Source: Anas platyrhynchos (lineage: Eukaryota > Chordata > Aves > Anseriformes > Anatidae). From it: DNA of 64,000 nt. Both the position numbers and the translations under genes were made by a program. The stretch is taken from contig NC_092589.1 of the NCBI RefSeq assembly GCF_047663525.1, positions 106,386,001 to 106,450,000 of the forward strand. Direction: 5' to 3'. Below the pieces are notes generated by a model. That model saw only the letters and a list, made by a program, of their open reading frames with translations. It had not been told where the DNA came from and searched no databases. Shown piece by piece: positions 47,382 through 60,400 of this stretch (position 1 is the stretch's first letter; each line of letters opens with the position of its first letter).

Positions 47382-50300
47382 GTAAATTATGGAAATACTG
47401 GTTGGAACAAATAATCTCAAAGTCTTCTGAGTGTTAGAATCCCACCATGCCACATCAGTCTCTCCCTGGATACAAAATCTTAGTGTATGAAAATTGATAG
47501 CCTGGCTGTCACCCAGCATTGTGTATTCCAGAGGAAATCCTCTATATCACCTTGTTTTTTTCCCATTCTACACTAACATCTGGTTACTCATACGACAGAA
47601 CTTGATCAGATAGAGCTGAGTAATGATGAATGTGATCAACTCATTATATGAAGTGTTTGTAACACATTTATATATACATATGTACACATTTGAATGTATA
47701 TATTCATAAACTAATTTCTATCAGCCCGCTGCACTTGGCAGTCACTCTCTCAGCTGTTTTTTCCCTCTGATACCATCAACTCCAGCAAGGCAAGCTGTTC
47801 TTTCCATCAATAAGTCCCTGTTAAACAGTTCAAGAAAAAAATATAACTTGACGGAGCACATTATTTTTCTACCTTCACTACTCTTCCTGCATGAATCCGT
47901 ATGGATACCAAGGTGTTGTGTACACAGAAAATCCCTCCCCATTTCTCTGGAGGTGCAGGTGGGAGTATGTTTGATCACTGAAGAGACGTTCATTTGTCTT
48001 ACTGATCCTTCCTTTTGAATGCTGTCAGTCTTCCTCTACAAAACTGACAGTGGTGACCCTGTCTCACATGACACTACATGAAGACACAAGGATGCAGGTG
48101 ACATTTGCTGGTCACGTCTGCCTTGTTGTCACGCTCGTCACCATGATTTTAGTGACGTGGAAGCCTGCTGACAGATGAAGCTTTTAACCAAATAAAGAAA
48201 AAGCCTTGTGCTGACACACTTGTTATTTTCACTCGGTATATAATTGTACTCTTTCTCACTGCCATAGTCAATAATTATACAGCCATGAATACAAATACTG
48301 ATCTAGTCTGAGGAATGTACATGAATATACACTGAAGGAGAGATGAGAATATGAAAATATCAACTACTAGTTCAGCAACTCAAAACTTGTATAGTACATA
48401 TCTGCAGCTGCTAAACTAGTGCAGTCTGATGTTTCTTATTTTACTTTAACCTCACCAGAAGAAAAATATTTTGGCAAGATTTGTTTTAGAAAACAAAGTA
48501 AAAGAATATCATTTATAATAATATGATGTAATATTTTCTGTTGCTGTGGACACAGAACAATGAAAGCATACATCAGTTTTTAGGGAAACTGTCTAAATTA
48601 CCAAAAGCTTTAATAAACAAGCTAACAATTTATGTTTGAGGGCAAATGGCCTTGAAAATAAAAATAATGAACCCATATTCAAATCTGTGCACTAAATTGC
48701 AGGTTCAAATGTTTTAGCTTCTAGACCTCCGACTGCTTGTTTTGTTGACTACCTTCAACATATTATCATTTGTGTCTGTAATAAATTGTGCCCCCAAAAC
48801 TGTAGTGTCTCCTTTTCTTTCTAATTTTTTAAAGCAAACATTAAATGTAATTACATGTGCTGAATTGCAGTATCACATCAGTACCTAGCAGTTTTTGAAC
48901 TCACGGATGTGAAAAGCCATTTTCATTTCTTTATCTTCGTATTAAATTATTGCATATTCTTTGCTCAATCAATGTACCAAATAATCATTTTGTTCAATAC
49001 TAACTCTCAATTCAGTGGCCACACTTCTTTAATTTTCTATTTTATTATGCACATAAAACTGTAGGCTGGATTAATTAAAATCCCAAACTACTAATACTTC
49101 TATTTAATAAGAACAGCTGCACATACCGTCACTAGTCAACTTTATTTCTCAATGGCTAAGCAAATGGAAAGCAAAACTTGAAAAATAAAGCTGGATGAAA
49201 ATTTTGGAGTTGTGTTGGTGTTAGAAATTAGTGAGTGGCTGGGTCATGGCTGACATACTCATGCAAGCTCAGTGACGAATCAATTCTTTATCAGTTTTTC
49301 TGTTATAAAATGCAGACAGAAAGTGAAGCCAGAAGCGATAACCTGAATGAAGTTTAATCTTCAAACAATTGCTTCTATTCCTACAGATTTGGAGAGGTTC
49401 CCTCTATAAGTCTTCCTTCCCTAAATGAATAAGATGGTATGATCCTTTACCTCTCTAGATTTCAGCAAGCATAGAAGGGAAACAGTGAAAAGAATTACGG
49501 ATAAAATCCGTGGGAAAGTCCATGTTAGTTGACTTACTACAAAAAGATAAATCTGAAGGGGATGGATGAGGGTAATGAGTACTGTCTGTGCTCAGCTGTC
49601 TTTGAAGACCTCTAACATGAAAGTATGAGCAAATACTTCGTTCAAAAAAGCAACAGAAAGTAACAGTGTGTCAAGCCTTACGAACAGATGTATGAGATGT
49701 ATGTACAGTTTCTGACTTGAAAGTAAATTATTTAATACAATAAGAAACATACCCAGGTTTTGCTATTACTGAATAAGAACAAAAGAAGAAACTATAGCCT
49801 TGGCACACCTGATTAAACCATCATACTGTAAGACCAGACATGGTCATACAGTTACCTGTATCTCATCTACCCTACAGATTCTGCCCAATGGAAGATAATT
49901 GTTTTTATTTCATGTGGTTTAGAGTAGTTCCCAGTAGAAATGTTCATTTGAGATTCCAACATTACAAGACTTAACTATCAGGTTATCTGTGCATGCATTT
50001 ACTCTCACTTGTCCCTTTCCTACCAACACAGGTGGAGACCATTTAATCCACAGTATGTGTAGATTAATTTTAAACTATGCAGGAAGCTGATTTTAAGGGT
50101 TATCATTAAATATAACCTATTGAAATGATGAACTGAAATTTCAGGTGCATAAATCTGCAAAGCTTCATCAGTTATACTGGCTAACACCAGCTGAGGACCT
50201 AATTTATCTTAACTGGAAGGAGAAATTGAGTTAATAAAAACCTGAGAAAAAAAAAAATAGAATTTCTAATGGCACTTGGAAACTGGAATGATTATTTTAA

Positions 50301-50836
50301 CACCGTATCTGTTAATAAGAAAATATTACACAAACTAGATAATGCTTGCTGAATTAACTGTATTATAAGAAAATACAGACCATGCATACAATAAATATTA
50401 CAAAATGAGCAATACGGAATATGAACAGATAGTGAATAAACTATTGGAAGAGATTAAAAATATCCATTAGATTGATGTATACCTGTCCTGAATCACTCTT
50501 CTTAGAAGTATCCTTCTTCTTACAAATACAGAGGCCTGTGCACTTTTTATTCTTAAGTATTATAGCTGCATAAATATATTTTAAAGTTAGAAGTGCTTTG
50601 GTGAGTGCAGTGCTGTACAGAGGAAAAAAAAAAAAAAGAAAAAGAAGGGAAAAATGACAAGCATTCATTGCTTCGAACTTTACTCACTTAAAAAGTTGGG
50701 AAGTATAATGTATAATGAAAAACTTAAAAATCGGGTCCTAATTTGTAATAGAATCTAATCAATAATCTTGTATTGTGCAATAAAACTAGTTTACAGAAAA
50801 ATAGCAAGAAAAAATGTGCCATACTGTAACATAGAC

Positions 50837-50837
<1 letters not shown>

Positions 50838-50899
<62 letters not shown>
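50838..50899. repeat. (ATT)n microsatellite, about 20 units
   Basis: About 62 bases of perfect TTA units. Unlike the array at 45615-45674 it is not inside a recognisable LTR. It reads as poly-isoleucine in the frame at 50768-50950, which is not a gene. Confidence 0.97.
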
Positions 50900-51615
50900 G
50901 CATGTATTATCAAGCATATTTTCTCAAAAAGCATTAATCAGCTATTTTAACAGAAACTAATATTCTCCTATGCTCCAGAAACTGTGGCTTTAGAAATAAA
51001 ATTAAGGAATAATACACAAGATGTATGTTAAATGTCAAAAGAATGATTGTATTAAAAAAAAAAAAAAAGGCACAAGACAGGTGGATATTCTGAGCAGCTA
51101 TGATATAGAGGTCTTCAGGTCTCTTCATATCATCTTATACTTAAAATCATCATGGAGTTGCATGTCCAAATTACTAATTTTAGGTCAAAGAACATCATCA
51201 ACTAATTACAGAATTAAGCCCTTAAACTTAAATTTCCCCCATCACACGTACTTAAGACTATACTTAAGCTATTTTCAGGTTTTTGGATGGCAGAGAAATT
51301 GCTGTACAGTAAGGTCATTTATCACCTGAATTTGCCTAATTGCAGATTCCAGCTATTTAGCCATACCTTTTTTGTTGATGGTTAAAGAGCTGTCTGTTAT
51401 CAGAAATCTTCTGCAATAAATAATGTAAGCTACTATTAAGTTGATTTCAGTCTCTATTTCAACATGTTAAAGAACCACGAGATTTTTTTTTTTCTACTGT
51501 GAACAAAACTGGTAACACAGTAGTGTCACCAACTGTTGTGTCTTCTTAAAATGCTCTTATTTAGATAATGGTTTAGATATTTTTTCTGTTCTCCAGAAGC
51601 AAGTTTCTAGGAATG

Positions 51616-51843
51616 AGGGAAGGAGAGAGGGAGGAAGAAGGAAGGAAGGAAGGAAGAAGGAAGGAAGGAAGGAAGGAAGGAAGGAAGGAAGGAAGGAAGG
51701 AAGGAAGGAAGGAAGGAAGGAAGGAAGGAAGGAAGGAAGGAAAGAAGGAAGGAAGGGAGGGAGGGAGGGAGGGAGGGAGGAAGGGAGGAAGGAAGGAAGG
51801 AAGGAAGGGAGGGAGGGAGGGAGGGAGGGAGGGAGGGAGGAAG
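51616..51843. repeat. 228-base unbroken purine tract, (GGAA)n and (GGGA)n
   Basis: Every base from 51616 to 51843 is A or G. The left part is mostly GGAA units. Two blocks on the right (about 51754-51780 and 51807-51840) are GGGA units with at least five consecutive G3 runs separated by single A residues. The plus strand can therefore form G-quadruplexes and the duplex can form intramolecular triplex (H-DNA). The long Lys/Glu/Gly/Arg and Pro/Ser/Leu/Phe open frames over it are repeat translations. Confidence 0.97.
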
Positions 51844-54800
51844 CAATCTTAAAAAATAATAAAATTCTCATGATCTGATGGCTGAGCTAAACCTTAAGCA
51901 TTCTCAGGACCTTAATCATGATTTTGGCAATACCAAGACAGCTTTCCAATTCTTCTATCATCAGTGTCTTTGGGTATGGAGCATTGCATTTTGTTCTGGA
52001 CAAGTAGAAGAACTGATTTTCCTCCATATTCAGAAAGGCTTTCCAAAACTCTGTATCCCCTTGCAAGAGAACACTATGGGATCTTGCTGTAGCTTTCCTG
52101 AGGCATCCGATCACTGCTGAGACATGTTTAATCCTGTTCTTAACTACCTATTGAAGGGGATTCTCAGACCTTAGAAAGTTTTATGTAGTAATTATGTAAC
52201 CTAAAAAAAACAAAAACAACAACAACAACAACAAAAACTAAAGATGCTTCTCTGTTATTTCATTTCATTAGTTTCAGGAACATCAAAAATTGAGCATAAT
52301 TCAGACTCATTGATTTCTACAGGAACTAGATTGATTCTCTTAGGCCAAAACCCTGAAAGAGTGAATGCAGCTATTTCAACAAAGTATTTGTTCTGGCAAA
52401 GAGGCCTTCAGCCTTCAGATAAGCAGAAATATATAATCTGTCTCACAAAGTAAAATGCACTATGAAGCTGCTGGAAAGAGGTCTCTGTTCTTGTAGGCTT
52501 GTGTTCCCTGTATAGATATGTGCTGTTCAGAATTCAGAATCAGTTTCCCATGAAACTTTAGATTTAAATTAGATTTACTGTTTCTGTTACCTTGTTTCCT
52601 AGAATATTCATAAAAAGAGGACAAAACCCATAATAAACACAAAGGAAATCTATTCATTTATTTTCTTTCTGTCCCAACAGAATTTTCTGCAGTAGTTTCT
52701 CAGTTCAGGAAAACAGCATAATTCAAATCCTTTCTCTTCAACCTACAATTGCAGAATGTCAATCTAAGAATTTTTAGGCTATTTTAAATGAATGCTATTG
52801 AAGTGACTATTCAGTAGATGAAGAATAGACAGTTTAATTTCACTTTTAGTAGGAGTTGAGCATAAACAAGGGTTGCTTTCAGTATTTTCCAACAATATTC
52901 TTTTAATCTGTATTGCATTAATATTGTGTGAGCTAGTAGTCTAGACTAGGCGGCAGTATATAAAAGAGACTAAATTGTGCTGTGGCTACAATCAAACCTG
53001 ATTAAGTAATGCTTCTGCATAGCATAATTTCACCACAGTTGGAAGGAATAGCTAAAAATATGGCTGTTCAGAGAAACTTCCTATTGTAACTCTTTAGATG
53101 ATTTGACATTTAGTACTGGCTGCTCCAGTTTCCAAAGATAACTTTTGTTCCTCATAGGAGAGTCTCCAGCAGATCAGTGGTGAAACTGTCCCTTCCTAAT
53201 ATCCAGACTGTACATTGGGACAGAAAAACAAAGTGTCCAGGTGCCAAGTATTCTGTCATCACCAGGCAGTATGTCCTTTGGAGACCACTCCACTGATTCA
53301 AATTAAATCTCAGATACTCTGCCACTTTGGCAACATGGAGCAAGAACATTGAATCAGAAACCTGTATGACCTCCTCAGCAGCTCCAGCCTGTAGGCTGTT
53401 TCCAGCAAACACTGTGTGGAATAATCTCCTGCACAAAACAAAAACATCTGTAGAGATCAGTTTCCATCATCTCCCCCACGCCTGAACCACAAAGGATATG
53501 ATCCTACTACTATACCAGTGAAAGAGCCTACAGTTTTGAGCTCAAGCCATAGAAGCTTATTCTTCTCTTTTGGGAGATACTCAGTTCAAACTCAATATAT
53601 CAACTGAAATTACACAGACATTGAGTGAATCTGGAATAAATGTACATTTCTTATCCACATAATTTATAATTTATCTGGCATTTTTTACTTTCTATATTTT
53701 CTTGCCATGTTCCATTAAATCTCTTCCACCACCCACTTTGAAAACGTCTGACTTTCAGAAATGTACGAAAACAAAATCCATAAAGTACATATGCCCAAGA
53801 TTTCTTCTCGGGATGGCCATAAAAGCTCATTGAAAATCAAACAAGATATCAATTAGAGAAATGTTTGGAGAGCAAGAATTGTTCTTTCTTTGAGATATAC
53901 TTAAAAGGAATTGTTCCTGTCTTGGTATTTGGCCTGCAGCACTTAATCAGCATTTAAACAATTCTGCATTCCAACAGAATTAAATGCATATTTAACCATT
54001 AATTATAGTAACAGTGATTGATTCTATGCCTCTACTGCCTGTGGGAATACTCCTAGGTAATTTTACAGGATGTTGGACTAGTGCTCATGTCCACTGTTCA
54101 GCTAAATGACCAGATCCAGAGTCATGATTAGTCAATTCCAGTAATTTCAGTATGTATCACTGAAATTAAGGTAAGTTCCAACTGCCTATGAAAAAGGGCA
54201 GGATGAAAAAACTGTGCTTGTGTACCTCACAGAACAACAACAAAAAAACATATTAAACATATGTAACCATTCCTACGCATTTCTATGCATTCCTATGCAC
54301 CAGAAAGGGCGAGCTCTGGCTTTGATAAATGCAGTTTCACAGCTGCAAATAAAACAAGGCCAATTTAGAGGTTGTTAAAGCCTCCTTGGAAAATGCATTT
54401 CATAACAATGCTTCAGTCCCTGAGGCCAAATTTTGTTGCCCTTCTTAATGAACAGTAATTTTCCATGAGCAGCAACCATGGGACAACAAAGTAAGACACC
54501 ACGGTATGTTATAACCAAGGGTAAACACAGACATCCTCTTCCAATCTGGGCTCTGTAGCAAGACAGGTAAGCTTGTTTTGCAGATACATTTACCTCTTCT
54601 ATTATTCACCATAGTACCACTATTCATAACAGAATTGCAGTTTGGCCTTTTGTGCTGACAGCTTTTACAAAACAAAACAAAACAAAATTCAGCAGACATT
54701 TAATGGAGAATTATAAGAGAATATTGATGTCAAGTAAATTATTTGAAAATCAATCAGAAAACAAACAGAATGAATTATTCATTGTTATAACTTTGCTTTT

Positions 54801-57197
54801 CAGGCAAAAGCTACATTTAAAAAAATGTATTAATAATTGACATATTAAGATGGTGTTAGAAAAAATATATTTCTGTGGTATAATAGTGATATGTACTAAA
54901 ATATTTTCTTATAATTCTCTAAACTTCAGTAGCTCAATGAGCAAGAAACCTAAAAATTGACAGCTCTCTAAATCTATCAATTTACTGTTCTGAATTTTTC
55001 ATAATGTTCAGTCCACCATAATAATAACCCGAGTCCGCTTCCATTCTTAAATATTTCAACCAAGACATTACACAATGTGTTTTCTGTGAAATTTTAATTA
55101 TTGTATTTGTTACAGGCATTCAGAAGCCTAAACAAACAAGATGGTCTTTAGTAGGATTTTTGAAAGCACTTAGATTTGAAAAACACATATGTTTAAAAAG
55201 GAAGCTAGATGTTTCTATTAGACAATTAAGTAGACATTGACCTCTTTATGCTTTGGATAAGTATTACCTTGTACTTGGTACTGTGAGTTTAAGTGGAAAT
55301 TAAATTCTCAATAGGAGGCCTTAACCGTTACTGCAGGGTATTAATTTTAACACAAAGAAATGATATCTTTTGATAAATATCTAGGTTATACCTAAGTCAT
55401 CAACATTCTATTTCACGCTCTTTTTCTGTGTACAACAGACTTACTTCAATATGGAAACTACTGACTGCTTCCAAAGAACAGCAGGGAAATCCCATGAAAA
55501 CTGCAATTATAATAACTATAAAGAATTAAAATAGCTCTTGGGCACTTCTTATTATTTTTGTTTTCAGTTGTCAAGAGGAAAAAATGAACAAAGAAAAAGA
55601 AAGATGTGCTCCCAGCACTAGGAAAGCATTTTAAAGGATCTTGTAAACAAGCTGGCAACAATTCATTCATGGTTATCAGGGAAAAACAATAACAAAAAAA
55701 GGAATAATAGTTAAAAAAAAATAAAAATGAAACAATGCAATAAGAGGCCTCCAATAGAGAGCATCCTGTAGGGACTGCGAAGTGACTTGTAGCAGTAAAA
55801 CTGTGCTATGATTAACTAACAGCAGCTGGAAAGAGACAGAGGTGGTAGAAAAGTAGGTACTCTCCTATTAATAGCCACAAAGACACCTAAAGAGAGAATA
55901 TGTTTTTCTTGTCTTTCCACAGACTCTGCCAATTGCTTCTTATTCCACTGAAAATTACTAGAAGCAGTGAGACCAACAATTAAAGACCTGTTGTGGCTCC
56001 TTTATCTGGCCAGTAATCTCCAACAAATCCTGAGGCTATTTAGTCATTTTACAGAAACCACTAATAGTCATTGGTCATTGCTATACTGAGACAGGTTTAG
56101 ACAGTCCTGAGAGGTTAAAGGTTCCCTGTCAGTCCTGTCAGATATGCAATCTCCTCTCTAGACCCATAATGAAAAGAAATAACTTAAAATGGTCTGTTTT
56201 GAAAAGACTGATCAGCAAAGAATTCTTACACTGCATGTGAGACAGGCCTTAGATAGGATAGAGAAGGGTCTGCTTTCTCTATCGAAATATGTGTTGCTAC
56301 AGTTGTCACTGAATACTGTATTTGCTTTGTATTTGCTTTGATATCGTTGAACAGCAACTGGAAAGCTGAACTTCTGGGGACCACTCAGAGGAACTTTCAC
56401 CACAGAGACATTTTTCCCTCCAAGGTGATTGTCCTGAGCTGGAACTGTGTTTCTCCTTTGCCAAGTCAGGTGGGGAGAGCAGGATGAGTTCAGTTTAGAC
56501 CCAAATGAAAACAAACAGTATGATTCTTTCCCTCAAAATCATTACTGGACCAGAAACACTCCCTAAGGATATACTTGTATTTTCCATTACATAATACACA
56601 CTCCTCATCAGGTTATTTCCCTTTCCAGGCTCTCTTCTGGCTGATGGGCTGGGGGGTCCCACTACCACCATCACCTGCTGTCAGGCCAGTAGGTCCCCTG
56701 GATGAGCACCTGTCCCTCAGGCTTCACAGCTAAGTGATTTTGCCATGTGACCAACTTCCAACAATGTTTCTTTCAACTTCTGCCTTGCACTCATTCCAGC
56801 TAATGCTTGCAAAACCTTTTTCAAACCTTGTGCTTCACCTCAGGCTCCTTGAAAACTTGTAATGTAGCCACCTTCTCAGCTAGTGTTTGTCTGCCAGATA
56901 CTTCATCCTTCCACACAGCGCTCTAGAGGGAGTTTCACCACAATTCTGAAAATAGTTTTATCTAACCCAGGTCAATGTGTATTGATTTGGGGCTAGATTT
57001 ATATTGCTTAGATTCATGCCAAGACAGGATTCAGGTATGCCTGAGCCTTTGTATCCAGATTTCTGTAAAGGGCAGGAGCAGAAAGCGTAATGCGATGCTC
57101 TTCAGAAAGATTTTTTTGTCCAGATGGTGGGGTAATCAGGGCTATGCATTGCTGTGGTGCTGTGTACTTAAGTGCACGGTGAAATCAAACACACTTT
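51844..57197. other. Unique non-coding DNA
   Basis: No gene or transposon recognised. It includes an AAC-rich tract at 52202-52237, a 10-bp repeat in three imperfect copies at 54269-54299 (TTCCTATGCA-like), an 11-bp tandem duplication at 56319-56340 and a GC-richer stretch around 56630-56940. Open frames up to 100 codons have no recognisable content. Confidence 0.6.
52202..52237. repeat. (AAC)n-rich tract
   Basis: AAAAAC units then five to six tandem AAC units. A low-complexity simple repeat. Confidence 0.88.
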
Positions 57198-57427
57198 GAC
57201 TATGAACAGGGAATATGTTTCACAATGAGAGTGGTTAAGGGTTGGAACAGGTAGCCAAGAAAGGTTATGAAGTTTCTGTCCTTGGAGATCTTTAAAACCT
57301 AACAGTACAATGCCCGGAGCATTTTGATCAACTTTAAAGTTAATTATGCTCTAAGAGGTTGTCCCTTGTGAACTTTAGAAAGTCACATCCATTTTTTTTT
57401 CAGTCTGAATTATTTCCACGACTCTAC
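57198..57427 (+). mobile_element. CR1 non-LTR retrotransposon, divergent 3' fragment
   Basis: Similarity is weaker than in the other copies but ordered: TTTCACAATGAGAGTGGTTAAG, GGTTGGAACAGGTAGCC, TCCTTGGAGATCTTTAAAAC, AGTACAATGCCCGGAGCA, TTTTGATCAACTTTAAAGTT, then GTCTGAATTATTTCCACGACTC at the very end, which lines up with the family's terminal ATTATTCTATGATTCT. It belongs to a different CR1 subfamily from the copies at 25820 and 41928. An added T-rich run precedes the terminus. It is 5'-truncated, plus orientation, and probably the oldest CR1 here. Confidence 0.75.
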
Positions 57428-60400
57428 AACTTTACAGATGATTCCCATTTCTCCAATGAACTAATGTTCCCAGCTAGTGCTGGGTGTAATTCCCAGAATT
57501 ACTATTCCTGGCAGATCTGTCCTTTAGTAAAACAGAAGTAGAGAAAAGTCATGTGAAATAAAAAGTAAAGAATATGACTTGTCATCACTACTGGAATCAC
57601 TGGCAAAATGAAGGCACACAAAGAGTTGCCTTTGTTTTTAGTAAGATATTACTAATAATACTTCACAAAAATGTTAGAATTATGAAATAAACAGAGAGTG
57701 GAAATATTAAATTATCCTTTTACTCAGACTAAAGGTGCTGCCTTACTTTTAAAGTTTTGATAGGGGCAGATTTGACTGGATGGAAAGTGACTGTAAAAGT
57801 AGTCTTTTATTATGGTTACACAGTGACACTGCTACTACTTTAGTACAGACCGCTGGGAAGCAGAAAAAGATGTCTTTCTCTTCCTAAATGCCAGATCTAC
57901 CAGCTCTTATTATATCCCAGGTGTCTTTCCAGTATAATGTTACAAATAGTAAAGATTCTGGCTGAGGATTTCAATGCAATGTGGTGTTTCCATTTAACTC
58001 TCCCTGATTCCACCAGATAACAACCTTCATAGGAGAGAAGTGTTTTTACCTGCTTTAACTCATTTAACTGTTTCTTTCATACCACATCAGGCAAAATTGA
58101 ATCCATCTGTCTAACAGAGGCAGTAGCTTTGTGGTACCACATGAAACACAAACCTATTTTTTGCCAGTAGTCAGCATGCTTTTATCAGTATGCATTTAAT
58201 CAGCAACAACAATATCATCCTTTATCATCTTCTCTATTTCTCTATTCTCTGTTGTTGAAATCTGGCACTGTCTTGATTTTCAAAGACCAAACTAAAAGAC
58301 ATATTAAAGATTTAACCCAACACATCCAGGAATATTAAAATTGATATGCTTACATACATTTTTGACTACCTTACAGTTAGAATTAATTCAATGTCATTCA
58401 GCATAAAGACAAGGAGCAAATAAATTGAGAAATTATCACATTTTTCCATGTAATCTTTATGAGAACTGCATTTAAACTAACAGTTGAATCACTTTATGAT
58501 CAATCCCCTAATTCTTCAGTAATTCAGGGATTCACTTGGCACAAGAAACCAAGAGACACACAATTAAGTTTGAGTGATGGCACCTTCTTACATCAACATA
58601 GCTCATTATTTAATACTATCAAAACACCAGGCTTAATTACATCTGAGTATCTAAAAATAAATGTCATAGATTTTTTTGTCTTCCAATTATGTCTGTTAAG
58701 GGCTTATTCTTTTTCAAGCACATACATGCATTGGCTGAACAATGCAGTTTCTCTGACTGTGCCTAAAACCTCATTGAGATACATTTATGCTTTATATCAA
58801 CTAGGGGAAAAAAAAGAAAAATAGTAAACCTAGTTATGAAATTGTACATGTGAATATTGGAATTATCTGAATGGTTAGCAAACTTCCTTGTACACAGCTG
58901 CCAATGTTATTTGAATGGGACAGAGAAAGTATACGCTTGCCAAGGCAAGGTTTTTGCTGTTTATTTAGTGTAAGTAGCAGAAGGTAGAGACGTCCTACAC
59001 TATGGGATGCAATAATTATATATAGTTTTAATTGGCAGATCTCTTTTCTGCTGGACAGCTCAGTTCTCACTAACAAACTCTATGGTGTATTTGAGGTAGC
59101 TTTAATCATCTAAAGTTGTCTGGACCAAGACAGGAATCTAGTTTTCATCTACAAAGTAGGAAAGAAAAATCAGCCATCTCCAAGGGAAAATTCAGATTAT
59201 TGTAGTGTGACTGACTGAGAAACGTGGAATGATTATGGCATTGTGGATAGTAGTTGGAGGAGCCTACCTCGCTTTAGCAACTGTAGAAGGAGCTACAGAA
59301 CCACAGTTGATTGGACCCGTATCTTCTACTTAACTCAGAGTAAGAGAGAAAATCTTGTTCTTAGAATATAGCTGGTGCATGCATAAGCAAGGCAAGATTT
59401 CTTTTTCAGGACGGTGCTCTTCCTCCTCTGCTATCCAACTTGGAAAAAGAAAAAGGAAGTGCACACTTTTCATACTGTCACTGGTCACCTCAGCTCAATT
59501 ATTTTGGACTACAAATAATGAATAGTTAGAGGCAAGGGACTTCCTCTCACTAATTACTATTTTCTTGTACCTCATTCAGTCAAATGGGATTGAACAGAGG
59601 GTCTCATTCTTCTCTATTCCCTATGAAGACTGAAATAGGGTGAGAACACTCCAAAATTAGAAGTCTCAATACCATTCCTGCCCTGTAAGATATTAATCAT
59701 CTCTTTCAAGAGTCTATTAGCTTCCACAGAATAGCACAATCTCCAAGATTTACTGTATAGACCTATCCCTCAGGAGGAAACCTCAGGAGGAAACTAGCTA
59801 CCCTAAATGTTTGAGAAAAAAAGCGGAAGAAGGAAAAAAAAAAAAAAAAAAAAAGCCTGAGTTCCTGTATTCTGTCTTAAACTGCAAAAGAGTGGTGACA
59901 ATTTGTGACAAGGGGCAGTACTCTTTGTAAGTTCCTATAGTCTATATTAAAAACTGTTACATTATCACCATAATTCTACAGAGTCTAGAGAATTATGTTA
60001 AACTAAATCTCCAGTGTTTAAACAATTAAAGTTAAGTGAGATAAATCTCATGCTAGAAACAGACTTACACTAATGAGAGGTTCTCACCATTTTTGATACA
60101 AATTGTCACTTTCCATACTGAATTCTAGTTGCCATGTACAAGCAGCTTGTCAGATGTCGAAGGGCATGCAGGTGAACAAGAAATTATTATGGTTCTTCTC
60201 AAAAATTTATATAAGTGTACAAGAAATGTGCTGGTGACAGTGTAGCTGAGAATACTGTTTAATTTATCCTCAAACATTTTTGTATGGTGGAATATAAATG
60301 AGCCCCTGCCAGACAAATATTTGCAAAAAAAATATTCATATTGCTTCATTGTCAGCCAAAAGAGGGATTACTAAGTTGTTGAAATCAGGAAAAACTCCCA

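Larger units (their letters stand above)
46095..51615. other. Unique non-coding DNA
   Basis: No gene or transposon recognised. It holds a TA-rich compound repeat at 46282-46368, an A-rich run at about 47027-47055 followed by a 15-bp near-tandem repeat of AAAAAGACATATTC, a CA repeat at 47352-47381, and an ATT array at 50838-50899. Open frames up to 102 codons (51021-51329, starting through an A-tract) resemble nothing known. Confidence 0.6.

Noticed and set aside
51557-51871. Open frames of 79-104 codons across the purine block
   Set aside because: Pure repeat translations (GGAA/GGGA units read in different frames).
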